From the NCBI RefSeq assembly GCF_003003265.1, contig NZ_PVTL01000002.1, forward strand, positions 124,001 to 188,000: a stretch of 64,000 bases of DNA, written 5' to 3'. Source of the DNA: Glaciihabitans tibetensis (GTDB lineage Bacteria; Actinomycetota; Actinomycetes; Actinomycetales; Microbacteriaceae). Shown one piece after another: positions 8,968 through 17,880 of this stretch (its first letter is position 1; every line of letters begins with the position of its first letter). The translations under genes and the position numbers were made by a program. The notes below the pieces were generated by a model, which was given only the letters and a program-made list of their open reading frames with translations, ran no database searches and was not told where the DNA came from.

Positions 8968-9877
8968 CGAGGCCACGGCAGCCGCAGTCGGGGTGCGGCT
9001 GCTCCTCCCGGTAGGTCGCCGTCCCGCGGTCGGCATCGAGCCGCACCGAGATCGCGGGCCCTGGCCGGGCATCATCGAGCCGGTTGGTCACCATCCTTGC
9101 CACGCGGGCCGCCACCTCGCGGGACAGCAGCGGTGTCTCCGCCCCGCTTCGGCGGCCCCAGAGCTGTGTCGCGAGGGTCGGCCACACCGGGTCTGCGTCC
9201 GAGCGGTGGCGCTCGAGGCAGTAGAGGCAGGGACCTGCGCCCGGTTCGATCAGGGGTCCGATAGTCACCGAGCTGTCGCCGAAAATCACGGGCAGATGGG
9301 GGATGTCGCGGCGCAACCAATAGCCGTGCACGTCGGGGTCCAGCACGTAGTGGCCTACGGCGATGCCGAGCGCGATCGTGTCGCCCCCGGCTCGGACGTC
9401 ACCATCAGCCGAGCTCACGCCGGGGCTCGCGGTGGCGGCGCGCGCCACAACGATTGCCCGCCCGCTCTGCGAGAGCACCCGCGCGATGCGCTCCACGGTT
9501 GCACCGCACCCGACGATCGCGATGCCCGCAGGCCCGGTGCCGGACGACCCTGACGTGCCGGACGACCCTGACGTGCCGGACGACCCTGACGACCCGGTCG
9601 GATGCGGCGGCAGAAAACCGGCGCCCGAATTCTGGTCCGGAACGAGGACCGGCCGCAGCAACTGCAGGAGTGTCGTGATGTCGGCCTGGGCAGCGCCGCT
9701 CGAGGTGGCGACCATACTCAGGCCGGAGCGGCTGATGCCCGGTACCAGCGCGGAGATCATCATCTCCTGAGCCGGCGAGACGTCGCGCAGGATCAATTGC
9801 GGCGGATCGACGCCAAACTGCATATCGCTGGGGGAGCGCCAGACGAGCGGGAACCGGGAATCCAGTTTCAGGACCAT
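8867..9877 (-). CDS. E1/cyclodehydratase-like protein (TOMM leader-binding family)
   Basis: 336 residues from ATG 9877 (MVLKLDSRFPLVW); ATG 9895 and TTG 9934 are alternatives. Parts: an N-terminal domain of about 80 residues, a Gly/Ser/Thr linker made of an in-frame 18-bp repeat, then a ThiF/E1-like domain starting GIAIVGCGATVERIARVL, and four zinc-type cysteines in GPCLYCLERHR and HPDCGCRG. This resembles the leader-binding/cyclodehydratase partner of thiazole/oxazole peptide systems, but no YcaO protein or precursor peptide is nearby. It lies beside uvrD2 and a zincin, as the unnamed gene Rv3196 does in M. tuberculosis. The role is unknown; the Rossmann motif is degenerate, so it may bind rather than catalyse. 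The last 33 or so codons lie antisense to uvrD2. Confidence 0.7.
   Translation of the reverse strand: MVLKLDSRFPLVWRSPSDMQFGVDPPQLILRDVSPAQEMMISALVPGISRSGLSMVATSSGAAQADITTLLQLLRPVLVPDQNSGAGFLPPHPTGSSGSSGTSGSSGTSGSSGTGPAGIAIVGCGATVERIARVLSQSGRAIVVARAATASPGVSSADGDVRAGGDTIALGIAVGHYVLDPDVHGYWLRRDIPHLPVIFGDSSVTIGPLIEPGAGPCLYCLERHRSDADPVWPTLATQLWGRRSGAETPLLSREVAARVARMVTNRLDDARPGPAISVRLDADRGTATYREEQPHPDCGCRGLVSAARPGIDLPAAPDLGVLPRRTRIARVSGGRG
9540..9593. repeat. 18-bp minisatellite, 3 copies, in frame
   Basis: Three consecutive 18-bp units (CCGGACGACCCTGACGTG at 9540, 9558 and 9576; the last two bases of copy 3 differ). On the minus strand they encode GSSGTS-type hexapeptides that form the linker between the two domains of the E1-like protein. 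Confidence 0.95.
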
Positions 9878-9940
9878 CCGGCAATGGTCGCGCATCCGCC
9901 ACGGCCGCCCGGGAGTTCTCCACAGGCAGACCAACGCTCG

Positions 9941-11269
9941 TTACTCCGTCGGACGCTCGCTGGTGTCGTCGTTGAGCAGGTCTTCGATTGCCTGGTCGAT
10001 GTCGTCGAGCACCGCGACCCCGGTGATCCGGGCGATAAGCGCGGCCGGGTTGTCGATGTCGGCGCTCGTCGGGATGAGGTCGGGCTGCGACCAGAGGGCG
10101 TCACGCTTGTCGACACCGACGGCGTCGGTCACCTTCTGCCACATCTGTGCGGCTTCCCGCAACCGTCGAGGACGCAGTTCCAGGCCGACCAGCGTGGCGA
10201 ACGCCGACTCCGCCGGGCCGCCGGACGCACGGCGTCGTTTCACGGTCTCGGCGATCGCGTCCATCCGGGGCAGGCGGAAGCTGGCCTGGGCCGTAACCAC
10301 ATCCACCCACCCCTCGATGAGGGCGAGCATCGTCTCCAGGCGCGCCAGTGCCTCGAGCTGCTCGGGCGACTTCGGCGGGATGAGCGCTCCACTGGTCATC
10401 GCATCGCGCAGTTCTTCCGGGTTCGCGGGATCGAAGCCCTCGGCCAGCGCCTCAAGGCGTTCTGTGTCGATGCGGATGCCACGGGCGAACTCAGTGATAG
10501 ACGACAGCAGCTGCAGCCGCAGCCACCGCGCGTGCCGGAACAGTCGGGCGTGGGCGAGTTCGCGCACGGAGAGGTAGAGCTGCACCTGGTCGACGGGAAT
10601 GTCGAGACCGGCGCTGAAGTCGGCGATGTTCTGTGGAACGATCGCGGCCTGCTCGGTGTCCAGCAGGGGGATGCCGACGTCGCCGGCCGAAACCACCTCG
10701 GTCGACAGCTGCCCGACCACGTGGCCGAGCTGCATCGCGAACAGGGTGCCGCCGACGTTGCGCATGAGCTCACTCGCGCCGTCCATCATCTCGCTCATCT
10801 CCTCGGGCGCCTGCTGCTGCAGCACCTCGGCGAGGGAATTGGAGATGGATGTCGCCACCGGCTCAGCCAACTGGCTCCAGACACCCATTGAGGCGGTGAC
10901 CCACTCCGTGCGGCTCATCAGACGCGGCTCGCTCGAAAGCTCCGACAGTGACGTGGCTTCGTCGAGCCAGAGCGCGGCGACGTGAAGGGCCTGCTCCAGC
11001 TTCGAGCGCTCGGCGGGTAGCGACACCACGGTCGTGCGTGCCGCCACGCCCTTGGCCTGCTCGAGGGCAAGGCCCCAGTTCACGCCATCTCCGCTGGAAC
11101 TGAGGGCGTTCTGCAATTGCGCAATCAGCTGGGCGACGGCCTCGGGGTCGTTCGGAAGGCCCGCGGCGCTGGCGAGCTTCGCCGGGTCGATGTCACTATT
11201 GCCCTCGAGAAACTCGCGCAACATGTCACGGAACTCGTCGTTCGGTTCTTGACGCGAATCTTCAGCCAT
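9941..11269 (-). CDS. Zinc-dependent metalloprotease-like protein (Zincin_2/DUF2342)
   Basis: 442 residues from ATG 11269 (MAEDSRQEPNDEFRDML); the longer upstream frame is non-conserved-looking and antisense to the neighbour. It belongs to the actinobacterial zincin-like family (annotated elsewhere as a coenzyme F420 biosynthesis-associated or putative hydrolase family; the former label is historical). The probable metal-site helix is VRELAHARLFRHARWL, lacking a classical HExxH. Rv3195 is the positional counterpart. No signal peptide, so cytoplasmic. It is divergent from the PDZ-Lon protease with 115 bp between start codons. A TAGCGT box ends 7 nt before the ATG, suggesting a leaderless transcript. 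Substrate unknown. Confidence 0.8.
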   Translation of the reverse strand: MAEDSRQEPNDEFRDMLREFLEGNSDIDPAKLASAAGLPNDPEAVAQLIAQLQNALSSSGDGVNWGLALEQAKGVAARTTVVSLPAERSKLEQALHVAALWLDEATSLSELSSEPRLMSRTEWVTASMGVWSQLAEPVATSISNSLAEVLQQQAPEEMSEMMDGASELMRNVGGTLFAMQLGHVVGQLSTEVVSAGDVGIPLLDTEQAAIVPQNIADFSAGLDIPVDQVQLYLSVRELAHARLFRHARWLRLQLLSSITEFARGIRIDTERLEALAEGFDPANPEELRDAMTSGALIPPKSPEQLEALARLETMLALIEGWVDVVTAQASFRLPRMDAIAETVKRRRASGGPAESAFATLVGLELRPRRLREAAQMWQKVTDAVGVDKRDALWSQPDLIPTSADIDNPAALIARITGVAVLDDIDQAIEDLLNDDTSERPTE

Positions 11270-11276
11270 ACGAACT

Positions 11277-11282
11277 ACGCTA
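11277..11282 (-). promoter_or_regulatory. Possible -10 box of leaderless zincin transcript
   Basis: On the minus strand TAGCGT (TANNNT type) is followed by exactly 7 nt and then the ATG of the zincin gene. Actinobacterial genes with this spacing often start transcription at the A of the ATG. No clear -35 is visible. Confidence 0.35.
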
Positions 11283-11384
11283 GCCGCTGCACGGTCGTCC
11301 GGCCTGTGTTTTGGCCTAGGCTGAGTGCTTCTGGTGTGCGCCCGTGGCGAACAACTTTCCAGCCCGTTCGTTCTAAGGACCCCG

Positions 11385-12497
11385 GTGTCACTTTTCGCCG
11401 ACACAACACCCGATCTCCCGCCGCGCGACGTTCGCCGTAACCGCACGGGATGGTCCATCCTGGGCCTCGCCCTCGTGGGCATTACTGCCGTCGCGTTCAT
11501 CCCCGCGCCGTACGTCATTGAGAAACCCGGTCCGGTCTTCGACACCCTCGGTTCGGTGTCCGTCGAGGGCGAAGAGGTGCCGCTGATCGACATCCCGGAC
11601 GCGGAGACCTACGAGACCGAGGGCACCCTCGACATGCTCACCGTGAGTGTGGCCGGCAATCGCGAGCAACGCCCCGGCTGGTTCGAAATCGCCGCCTCCT
11701 GGCTCGACCCGAGCAACGCCGTCGTTCCCCTCAACGAGATTTACCCCGAGGGCGTCACGGTCGAAGACACCACCACCCAGTCGAACATCGACATGGTGAA
11801 CTCCCAGAAGCAGGCGATCGCCGCTGCGTTGACGAACCTCGGCTACGAGCTGCCAACCACACTCACCGTGGCCGGAACCCAGGAGGGTGCGCCGGCGGAG
11901 GGCATGCTGGAGGCGGGCGACACCATCGAGAGCCTCAACGGCCAGACCTTCAGTGATGTGAGCGAATTGCAGGCCGCGATTGCGGCGAACGGGGTCGAGG
12001 ATGCCGCGTCGATCACCATCGTTCGCGATGGCACCGAAGCCACGGTAGAAATCGTGCCGACCCTCAGCAGCGGCGACGCTCCGGTACCGATCCTCGGCAT
12101 CAGCGTGGGCAACGACTACGCCTTCCCGATCGACGTAAAGATCCAGCTGGAGAAGGTGGGCGGCCCGAGCGCGGGCATGATGTTTGCCCTCGGAATCATC
12201 GACAAGCTCACGCCCGGCGCGCTCAACGGCGGGGAGAACGTCGCGGGAACCGGAACGATCACGGTCGACGGCGACGTTGGCCCGATCGGAGGCATCCGGC
12301 AGAAACTCTACGGCGCCGTGGACGCTGGAGCCGAGTGGTTCCTCGCCCCCGAGGACAACTGCGACGAGGTCGTCGGGCACGTCCCCGACGGGCTGACGGT
12401 ATTCGCGGTGGGCACGCTGGACGAGTCCCTCGCGGCGCTGTCGGCAATCGACACGGGCGAAGGACTTTCGGCGCTGCCGACCTGCGCGGCGCAATGA
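11385..12497 (+). CDS. PDZ domain-containing Lon-like serine protease (YlbL family)
   Basis: 370 residues from GTG 11385, chosen because AAGGA (11375-11379) lies 5 nt upstream. One N-terminal membrane segment (GWSILGLALVGITAVAFI, about residues 23-40) is followed by an extracytoplasmic part with a PDZ domain (EAGDTIESLNGQTFSDVSEL) and a C-terminal Lon protease domain. The Ser-Lys dyad is visible: Ser262 in GGPSAGMMFALG and Lys307 in GGIRQKLYGAVDAGAEWFLA. Such membrane-anchored proteases lack the Lon ATPase and probably act on exported or membrane proteins. Rv3194c is the positional counterpart. Expressed divergently from the zincin. Confidence 0.93.
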   Translation: MSLFADTTPDLPPRDVRRNRTGWSILGLALVGITAVAFIPAPYVIEKPGPVFDTLGSVSVEGEEVPLIDIPDAETYETEGTLDMLTVSVAGNREQRPGWFEIAASWLDPSNAVVPLNEIYPEGVTVEDTTTQSNIDMVNSQKQAIAAALTNLGYELPTTLTVAGTQEGAPAEGMLEAGDTIESLNGQTFSDVSELQAAIAANGVEDAASITIVRDGTEATVEIVPTLSSGDAPVPILGISVGNDYAFPIDVKIQLEKVGGPSAGMMFALGIIDKLTPGALNGGENVAGTGTITVDGDVGPIGGIRQKLYGAVDAGAEWFLAPEDNCDEVVGHVPDGLTVFAVGTLDESLAALSAIDTGEGLSALPTCAAQ

Positions 12498-12626
12498 TCC
12501 TGCGGTAACAGAGCGGTAACGACGCATCCTTCGCGCCGGGCACCAGCCGATAGCCACGAGATATTTGCAGGAACGACCCTTAAGATGGCCTAACACAGCC
12601 CCCTATGTTTAGTGCCAGGAGCAGTC

Positions 12627-15548
12627 TTGAGTTCCACCGCCAACCGCCCAGCTAGCCGAACCAGAACGACGCTCACGATCACGGCGGCGGTTCTCGCTGT
12701 CATCGTGGTGCTGTTCTTCGTGTTTTCGAGCCTCTACACCGACGTCCTCTGGTTCGACCAGCTGGGCTACCTCAATGTCCTGACCACGCAGTGGACTGCT
12801 GGCGCGGTGATGTTCCTGATCGGCTTCCTCGCTATGGCCGTGCCCGTCTGGGCAAGCATCGAGGTCGCGTTCCGCTGGCGACCCGTGTACGCGAAGCTCA
12901 ACTCCCAGCTCGACCGCTACCAGCAGGTCATCGAGCCGCTGCGCCGCCTCGCCACCTACGGCATTCCCGCCGTCCTCGGTATCTTCGCGGGTGTGTCGGC
13001 ATCGTCGCGCTGGCCCGTTGTTCTGCAGTGGCTGAACCGCACGCCGTTCGGTGAGACCGACGCCCAGTTCGGTTTCGACATCTCCTTCTTCTTCTACGAT
13101 CTTCCGTTCTGGCGCGCTGTGGTCTCCTTCGCCTCCGCGGTGGTACTGCTCTCGGCCCTCGCCGCCATCGCCACGAGCTACCTGTACGGGGCGCTGCGGT
13201 TCAACGGCCGCGAAGTGCGCATCTCGCGCACCGCCCGCATCCAGCTCGCCAGCACCGCCGCAATCTACATCGCCCTGCAGGCCGTCAGCCTCTGGCTCGA
13301 CCAGTACACGACGCTGTCCGACTCCAGCGCGGGGTTCCTCGCAACGGGCGCCGGCTACACCGAGGTGAACGCGACCATCCCCGGCAAGGGGATCCTGGCC
13401 ATCATTGCCATGATCGTCGCGCTGCTCTTTGTCGTCACCGCGATCATCGGACGCTGGCGTCTGCCCATCATCGGAACCGCGCTGCTGCTGGTGAGCGGCC
13501 TGATCATCGGCTCTGTGTTCCCCGCGATCGTGCAGCGTTTCCAGGTCGAGCCGAGCGCTCGCACCTACGAGGCCGAGTACATCGAACGCAGCATTGAAGC
13601 TACCCGCGCGGCATACGGAGTGGCAGATGTCGAAGAAATTCCTTATGCCGCGACGACCGACACCGCCCCCGGGGCATTGCGCGAAGATGCCACCACCACC
13701 GCCAACATCCGCATCATCGATCCGTCCCTGGTAACCCAGTCGTTCAAGCAGCTGGAACAGTTCAAGCAGTACTACACATTCCCCGACAACCTCGACGTCG
13801 ACCGCTACACGATCGACGGACAGACCCAAGACACCGTCATCTCGGTGCGTGAGCTCAACCAGGACGGCCTGGGAGACTCCCGAACCTGGTACAACGACAC
13901 CGTGGTGTACACCCACGGTTACGGCGTCGTCGCCGCATACGGCAACCAACGCTCCAGTGACGGACAGCCGCTCTTCCTCGAAGCGGGCATCCCCAGCACC
14001 GGCGCCCTCGGCGAATACGAACAGCGCATCTACTTCGGTGAGGGTTCTCCGGAATACTCCATCGTTGGAGCGCCCGCGGGCAGCGACGACGTGGAGCTGG
14101 ACTACCCGGCCGGTGGTGGCGAGAGTGACGTCAATACCACCACCACCTTCGAGGGCGACGGCGGTGTGGCGCTCGACAACGTGTTCACCCGTCTCGTCTA
14201 CGCGATCAAATTCCAGTCCGAGCAGATCGTGCTCTCCGACGCGGTAAACGACGAGTCGCAGATCATGTACGACCGCCAGCCGAGCGAACGCGTCGAAAAG
14301 GTCGCGCCGTACCTGACGCTTGACAATGATTCCTACCCGGCCATCGTGGACGGTCGCATCGTGTGGATCGTCGACGGCTACACGACGAGTTCCGAGTACC
14401 CCTACTCGCGGGTAGAGCAGCTCAGCGAGATGATCGCGGACACGAACCAGCCCACCCCGACCTTCGCCGTGGATGACATCAACTACATCCGCAACTCGGT
14501 GAAGGCCACGGTCGACGCCTACGACGGCAGCGTCAAGCTGTACGCGTGGGACGACGAAGACCCGGTGCTGGAGACCTGGCAGAAGATCTTCCCGTCGACG
14601 GTTCTGCCGCAGTCAGAGATGAGCGAGCAACTGCTCGACCACGTTCGCTACCCCGCGGACCTGTTCAAGGTGCAGCGCACCATCCTCGGTTCGTACCACG
14701 TGACCGATCCGGGGTCGTTCTACTCCAGCGACGACCAGTGGGTGACGCCGCCCGATCCAACCTCCGGAACGACTAGCCCGACCCTGCAGCCGCCGTACTA
14801 CCTGACGATGCAGGTTCCCGGGCAGGACGCACCCGCGTTCACGCTGTATTCGACGTTCATCCCGCGCTCGACGGCGGAAACCAGCCGAAACGTCCTCACT
14901 GGCTATCTCGCGATGAACTCCGATGCAGGAGACAATTACGGCGATCTGACCCTGCTCACCCTTCCGTCCGGTGACACCATCCCCGGACCCGGGCAGGTGC
15001 AGAACAGCTTCGATACCGACACCGAGGTAGCCAACCAGCTCGCCCTGCTCCAGCGCGGCGAGACCGAGGTGTTGCGGGGTAACTTGCTGACGCTTCCGGT
15101 GGGTGGCGGCCTGCTGTACGTTCAGCCGGTGTACGTGCAGTCGACCAGCAACACCAGCTACCCGCTGCTGCGCAAGGTGTTGGTCGCCTTCGGTGATGAG
15201 ATCGCGTTCGAGGACACGCTCGACGAAGCCCTGGACTCACTCTTCGGCGGAGACTCCGGAGCGGATGCCGGCGACGGGGTGACCCCCGAGGCCGAGACCC
15301 CGGCCGAGGAAATCGATCCTGACGCACCCCCGGTCGAGGAGACTCCGACGCCGGAGGAGACTGCGACGCCCGAGACTCCCGCCGAGACCCCGACCGACCT
15401 CAGTGCTCTGGACCAGGCTCTCGCCGACGCCCAGCAGGCGCTCACCGATCGGGCAGCCGCGTACGCTGCGAACGACCTCGTGGCAGCCGCCCAGGCCGAC
15501 GAGGCGCTCCAAAATGCAATTGAGGCCGCGCTGGCGGCCAGCGAGTAA
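12627..15548 (+). CDS. UPF0182 family membrane protein
   Basis: 973 residues. TTG 12627 is preferred as start because AGGAG (12617-12621) lies 5 nt before it; GTG 12612 is in frame but has no ribosome site. The N-terminal third holds about seven hydrophobic segments (first TITAAVLAVIVVLFFVFS; others near MFLIGFLAMAVPVW, VVSFASAVVLLSALAAI, GILAIIAMIVALLFVVTAII), followed by a large extracytoplasmic region and a low-complexity Pro/Glu/Thr tail (EETPTPEETATPETP) ending in an Ala-rich helix. It matches UPF0182 (Rv3193c) in length and context. Function unknown. A strong terminator follows directly. Confidence 0.93.
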   Translation: MSSTANRPASRTRTTLTITAAVLAVIVVLFFVFSSLYTDVLWFDQLGYLNVLTTQWTAGAVMFLIGFLAMAVPVWASIEVAFRWRPVYAKLNSQLDRYQQVIEPLRRLATYGIPAVLGIFAGVSASSRWPVVLQWLNRTPFGETDAQFGFDISFFFYDLPFWRAVVSFASAVVLLSALAAIATSYLYGALRFNGREVRISRTARIQLASTAAIYIALQAVSLWLDQYTTLSDSSAGFLATGAGYTEVNATIPGKGILAIIAMIVALLFVVTAIIGRWRLPIIGTALLLVSGLIIGSVFPAIVQRFQVEPSARTYEAEYIERSIEATRAAYGVADVEEIPYAATTDTAPGALREDATTTANIRIIDPSLVTQSFKQLEQFKQYYTFPDNLDVDRYTIDGQTQDTVISVRELNQDGLGDSRTWYNDTVVYTHGYGVVAAYGNQRSSDGQPLFLEAGIPSTGALGEYEQRIYFGEGSPEYSIVGAPAGSDDVELDYPAGGGESDVNTTTTFEGDGGVALDNVFTRLVYAIKFQSEQIVLSDAVNDESQIMYDRQPSERVEKVAPYLTLDNDSYPAIVDGRIVWIVDGYTTSSEYPYSRVEQLSEMIADTNQPTPTFAVDDINYIRNSVKATVDAYDGSVKLYAWDDEDPVLETWQKIFPSTVLPQSEMSEQLLDHVRYPADLFKVQRTILGSYHVTDPGSFYSSDDQWVTPPDPTSGTTSPTLQPPYYLTMQVPGQDAPAFTLYSTFIPRSTAETSRNVLTGYLAMNSDAGDNYGDLTLLTLPSGDTIPGPGQVQNSFDTDTEVANQLALLQRGETEVLRGNLLTLPVGGGLLYVQPVYVQSTSNTSYPLLRKVLVAFGDEIAFEDTLDEALDSLFGGDSGADAGDGVTPEAETPAEEIDPDAPPVEETPTPEETATPETPAETPTDLSALDQALADAQQALTDRAAAYAANDLVAAAQADEALQNAIEAALAASE

Positions 15549-15562
15549 GCACCACAGCACCT

Positions 15563-15602
15563 CACCATGGGCGGCACAGCGCAAGCTGTGCCGCCCATGG
15601 TG
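15563..15602 (+). terminator. 18-bp perfect hairpin with GCAA tetraloop
   Basis: Arms 15563-15580 and 15585-15602 are perfectly complementary over 18 bp and enclose the GNRA-type tetraloop GCAA; TTT follows. It lies 14 bp after the UPF0182 stop, so it most likely ends that transcript. Confidence 0.85.
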
Positions 15603-15633
15603 TTTCTGCCAGCGACGTAGAGAGCGACGCGTC

Positions 15634-15677
15634 GAGCACGGTTAGGTTGAGCACGGTTAGGTGGAGCGCGGTTGCGT
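15634..15677. repeat. 15-bp-period tandem repeat, 3 copies
   Basis: GAGCACGGTTAGGT at 15634-15647 and 15649-15662 is identical, and a diverged copy GAGCGCGGTTGCGT occupies 15664-15677. It lies between the UPF0182 terminator and the initiator tRNA gene. Confidence 0.85.
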
Positions 15678-15752
15678 CGGCCGGGCCACGTCACGCGACC
15701 GTGTGCAAGTGGTCTTGGGGTCCCTGTGGCCTGTGTTACTCTTGAACTACGC

Positions 15753-15826
15753 CGCGGGGTGGAGCAGTTCGGTAGCTCGCTGGGCTCATAACCCAGAGGT
15801 CGCAGGTTCAAATCCTGTCCCCGCAA
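15753..15826 (+). tRNA. Initiator tRNA-fMet (CAU)
   Basis: A 74-nt cloverleaf without encoded CCA. The acceptor stem CGCGGGG/CCCCGCA pairs at six positions but leaves a C1-A72 mismatch, and the anticodon stem contains GGG/CCC below the CTCATAA loop; both are hallmarks of the bacterial initiator tRNA. D-arm GAGCAGTTCGGTAGCTC and T-arm GCAGGTTCAAATCCTGT are intact. Confidence 0.97.
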
Positions 15827-15832
15827 CAGTAC

Positions 15833-15872
15833 AAAAGCTCCTGATCAGGCGAATTCCTGATCAGGAGCTTTT
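15833..15872 (+). terminator. 17-bp perfect terminator hairpin after tRNA-fMet
   Basis: Arms 15833-15849 and 15856-15872 are perfectly complementary, with loop CGAATT, an A-run before and T-rich sequence after. The A/T flanks make it able to end transcription in both directions, which suits its position between the tRNA gene and the convergent regulator. Confidence 0.93.
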
Positions 15873-15922
15873 TTGTTTGTGGTGAAGTAAGAGCGTGCGG
15901 GAGGACGACGGATGACTCCGCC

Positions 15923-17842
15923 TCACCGGTCGATGACGTGCACCAGTTCTTCGATGAACGAGCCAAAATCGACGGACCGTTTGATCAGCTCGGCGACCTC
16001 GGTTCGCTCGGCAAACACCTCGACGAATTGATCGAACACCGTCTGAAATGATCGACGCCCGCTGGCGCTGAAGGCGACCAGGGCGATGACATTCACCCGG
16101 TTGTCGCCCCAGCCCATCGGCGCCTCGTTGACGGCGATGGCGATGGAGGTTCGCGCCGCGCTCATCACCATGGCGTGGGGAACGGCGATGGTGTCGGTGA
16201 ACGCCGTCGACGACATCCGCTCCCGCTCAATCGCACCCGTCACATACGACTCGTCGATGATGCCGCGCGAGACCATCATTGCTCCGAGAGTGCGAATCAT
16301 CTCTTCTTCTGTCTCGGCTTCGACGTTGCGCAAAAACAGCTGCTCGTCGAAATAGAGAAGAAGGTCGTCCTTGATGCGGAGGCGACGGCGATGGCGCCGG
16401 AGTCGGCTCACCGCCCGGCGGATGGAGTCGATGTCCCCGTCCGTGAGGAACGGCTGGATAACGACAACGTTGTCACCGACGCCCTTCGCGGCGATCGTGG
16501 TGAGGACGAGGTCGGTGGAGAAGTCGTTCCAGTCGACGTCGGTGCGGGTCACCACGATCTCTACCGAGAGCTCGTCACCCAGCGCACGCTCGATCCGCTC
16601 GCGCAGGATCTGGTGCATGTCGTAGTAGTTGGGGCAGACGATCGCGGCGGTGATTCGTTCCTCTCGCCGGGACTGGCGCTCGAGATGCGAGCCCAGGTGC
16701 AATGCGATGTACGAGATCTCGTCGTCGTTGATCGCGATCGACTTCTCGCGCTGGATCTGGCTCGCGATGAAGACCGCCACGTCGTAGATCATCGGGTACG
16801 CGGTCTTGATTGACCGTACGAGCGGGTTCCTGGAGTACGAATTATCTTGCGCGCGGGCGACGAGATTGCCGACATGCAGCGCCAAGCGAACCATAAACGC
16901 TTCGTCGTTCAGGTCGACCAGGTATTCCTCGCTTACCAGGGCAACGACGCGCCGCACGGTTTCGAGGTCGCTCGCGCCGACGTAGTTCTGCACGACGGTT
17001 TCCACGGGCTGGTCCTGTCCCGGAGTGATCACCCGGGTGGTCATCAGTTTGGACAGGTATTCCAGGTCGTTTTTACCGAGGGCGACGTCGAAGTGCTTGC
17101 GCACGAGGGTGGACAGTGACGCGGAGACCGGGGTGTGGGCGAGGGCGGGCCGCGCCTCGACCGCGAGCGACGTCAGCGGCTGGTCCCGGCCGACCCGGTC
17201 GACCGCGATGGCGACGTGCAACAGAACGCTGCTGACGCCGTACTCATTCACGTAGTAGCCCTGGGAATCCAGCATCGAGATGAGATCGGTCTTGAAAGCG
17301 CCGAGGTCGGCGGACGCGAACTCCTTCTGCATCGTCTCGAGCTCGAGAAAGCCCTGCGTGCTCTCGGAGCGGAAGATCTTGCTGAGCAGACGACGATGGT
17401 TTTCTTCACCGCCAACAAGGGAAACGACGCTGCCGTGTCGTCTCATGCCAAGCCCAGCGTCTTCACCCAGGGCTTTCACCTTGCGCAGGTCTGCTTCGAT
17501 GGTGGACTCGCTGACATAGAGACTGTCTGCGAGTGAGTGGATGTCGAGGCCCTCCGGGGCCTCGGTGAGGCGTCGCACGAGGTGGTGCACCCGATCGCGC
17601 GGGGTGTTGCTGTCGCGCACCCTGGTGCCGCTGGAGAATGTCGCGTAGGCCTCGCGGTTGAGCCGGTACCCGTTGGTGGAGGACGAAATAATGGGGAGGG
17701 GATGGGCTGCGGCCTTCGCCGCAGTAACGTAGCTGCGGACACTGCGCGTGGATACGCCCAGTTTTTCGGCGAGCTCCGCCGCCGTGACCCGGCCGTCGGT
17801 CTGCGACAAATAGTCCAGCAGGCGCTCATACTTATCGCTCAT
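15923..17842 (-). CDS. mtlR: PRD-containing transcriptional regulator of the PTS (MtlR/BglG type)
   Basis: 639 residues from ATG 17842. Order of parts: HTH (TAAELAEKLGVSTRSVRSYV, about 19-38), second HTH-like region (about 85-140), two PTS regulation domains with conserved His (VLLHVAIAVDRVGRDQPLTS; DEISYIALHLGSHLERQSR), a IIB-like domain with VCPNYYDMHQIL, and a C-terminal IIA domain with TIAVPHAM. This is the architecture of MtlR/LicR activators whose activity is set by phosphorylation from HPr, EI and mannitol enzyme II. It is divergent from the mannitol operon across a 177-bp gap with inverted repeats. The assignment to mannitol rests on this neighbourhood. Confidence 0.88.
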   Translation of the reverse strand: MSDKYERLLDYLSQTDGRVTAAELAEKLGVSTRSVRSYVTAAKAAAHPLPIISSSTNGYRLNREAYATFSSGTRVRDSNTPRDRVHHLVRRLTEAPEGLDIHSLADSLYVSESTIEADLRKVKALGEDAGLGMRRHGSVVSLVGGEENHRRLLSKIFRSESTQGFLELETMQKEFASADLGAFKTDLISMLDSQGYYVNEYGVSSVLLHVAIAVDRVGRDQPLTSLAVEARPALAHTPVSASLSTLVRKHFDVALGKNDLEYLSKLMTTRVITPGQDQPVETVVQNYVGASDLETVRRVVALVSEEYLVDLNDEAFMVRLALHVGNLVARAQDNSYSRNPLVRSIKTAYPMIYDVAVFIASQIQREKSIAINDDEISYIALHLGSHLERQSRREERITAAIVCPNYYDMHQILRERIERALGDELSVEIVVTRTDVDWNDFSTDLVLTTIAAKGVGDNVVVIQPFLTDGDIDSIRRAVSRLRRHRRRLRIKDDLLLYFDEQLFLRNVEAETEEEMIRTLGAMMVSRGIIDESYVTGAIERERMSSTAFTDTIAVPHAMVMSAARTSIAIAVNEAPMGWGDNRVNVIALVAFSASGRRSFQTVFDQFVEVFAERTEVAELIKRSVDFGSFIEELVHVIDR

Positions 17843-17880
17843 CTAGTGCAACCTAACCATGTTCGGCCACGCCGGGTGCG

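Noticed and set aside
9602-10891. 429-codon open frame on the plus strand
   Set aside because: Shadow of the zincin and E1-like genes; composition is rich in His/Arg/Gly without any domain.
8867-11269. Thiazole/oxazole peptide (RiPP) biosynthesis cluster
   Set aside because: The cyclodehydratase-like protein stands alone: no YcaO, dehydrogenase, precursor peptide or exporter nearby, and the neighbourhood is conserved housekeeping.
12501-12523. Direct repeat GCGGTAAC after the Lon-like protease gene
   Set aside because: Two 8-bp copies only; too short to separate from chance, although it resembles the gene-end repeats.
12612-12626. GTG 12612 as start of the UPF0182 gene
   Set aside because: No ribosome site upstream; the AGGAG at 12617-12621 fits TTG 12627.
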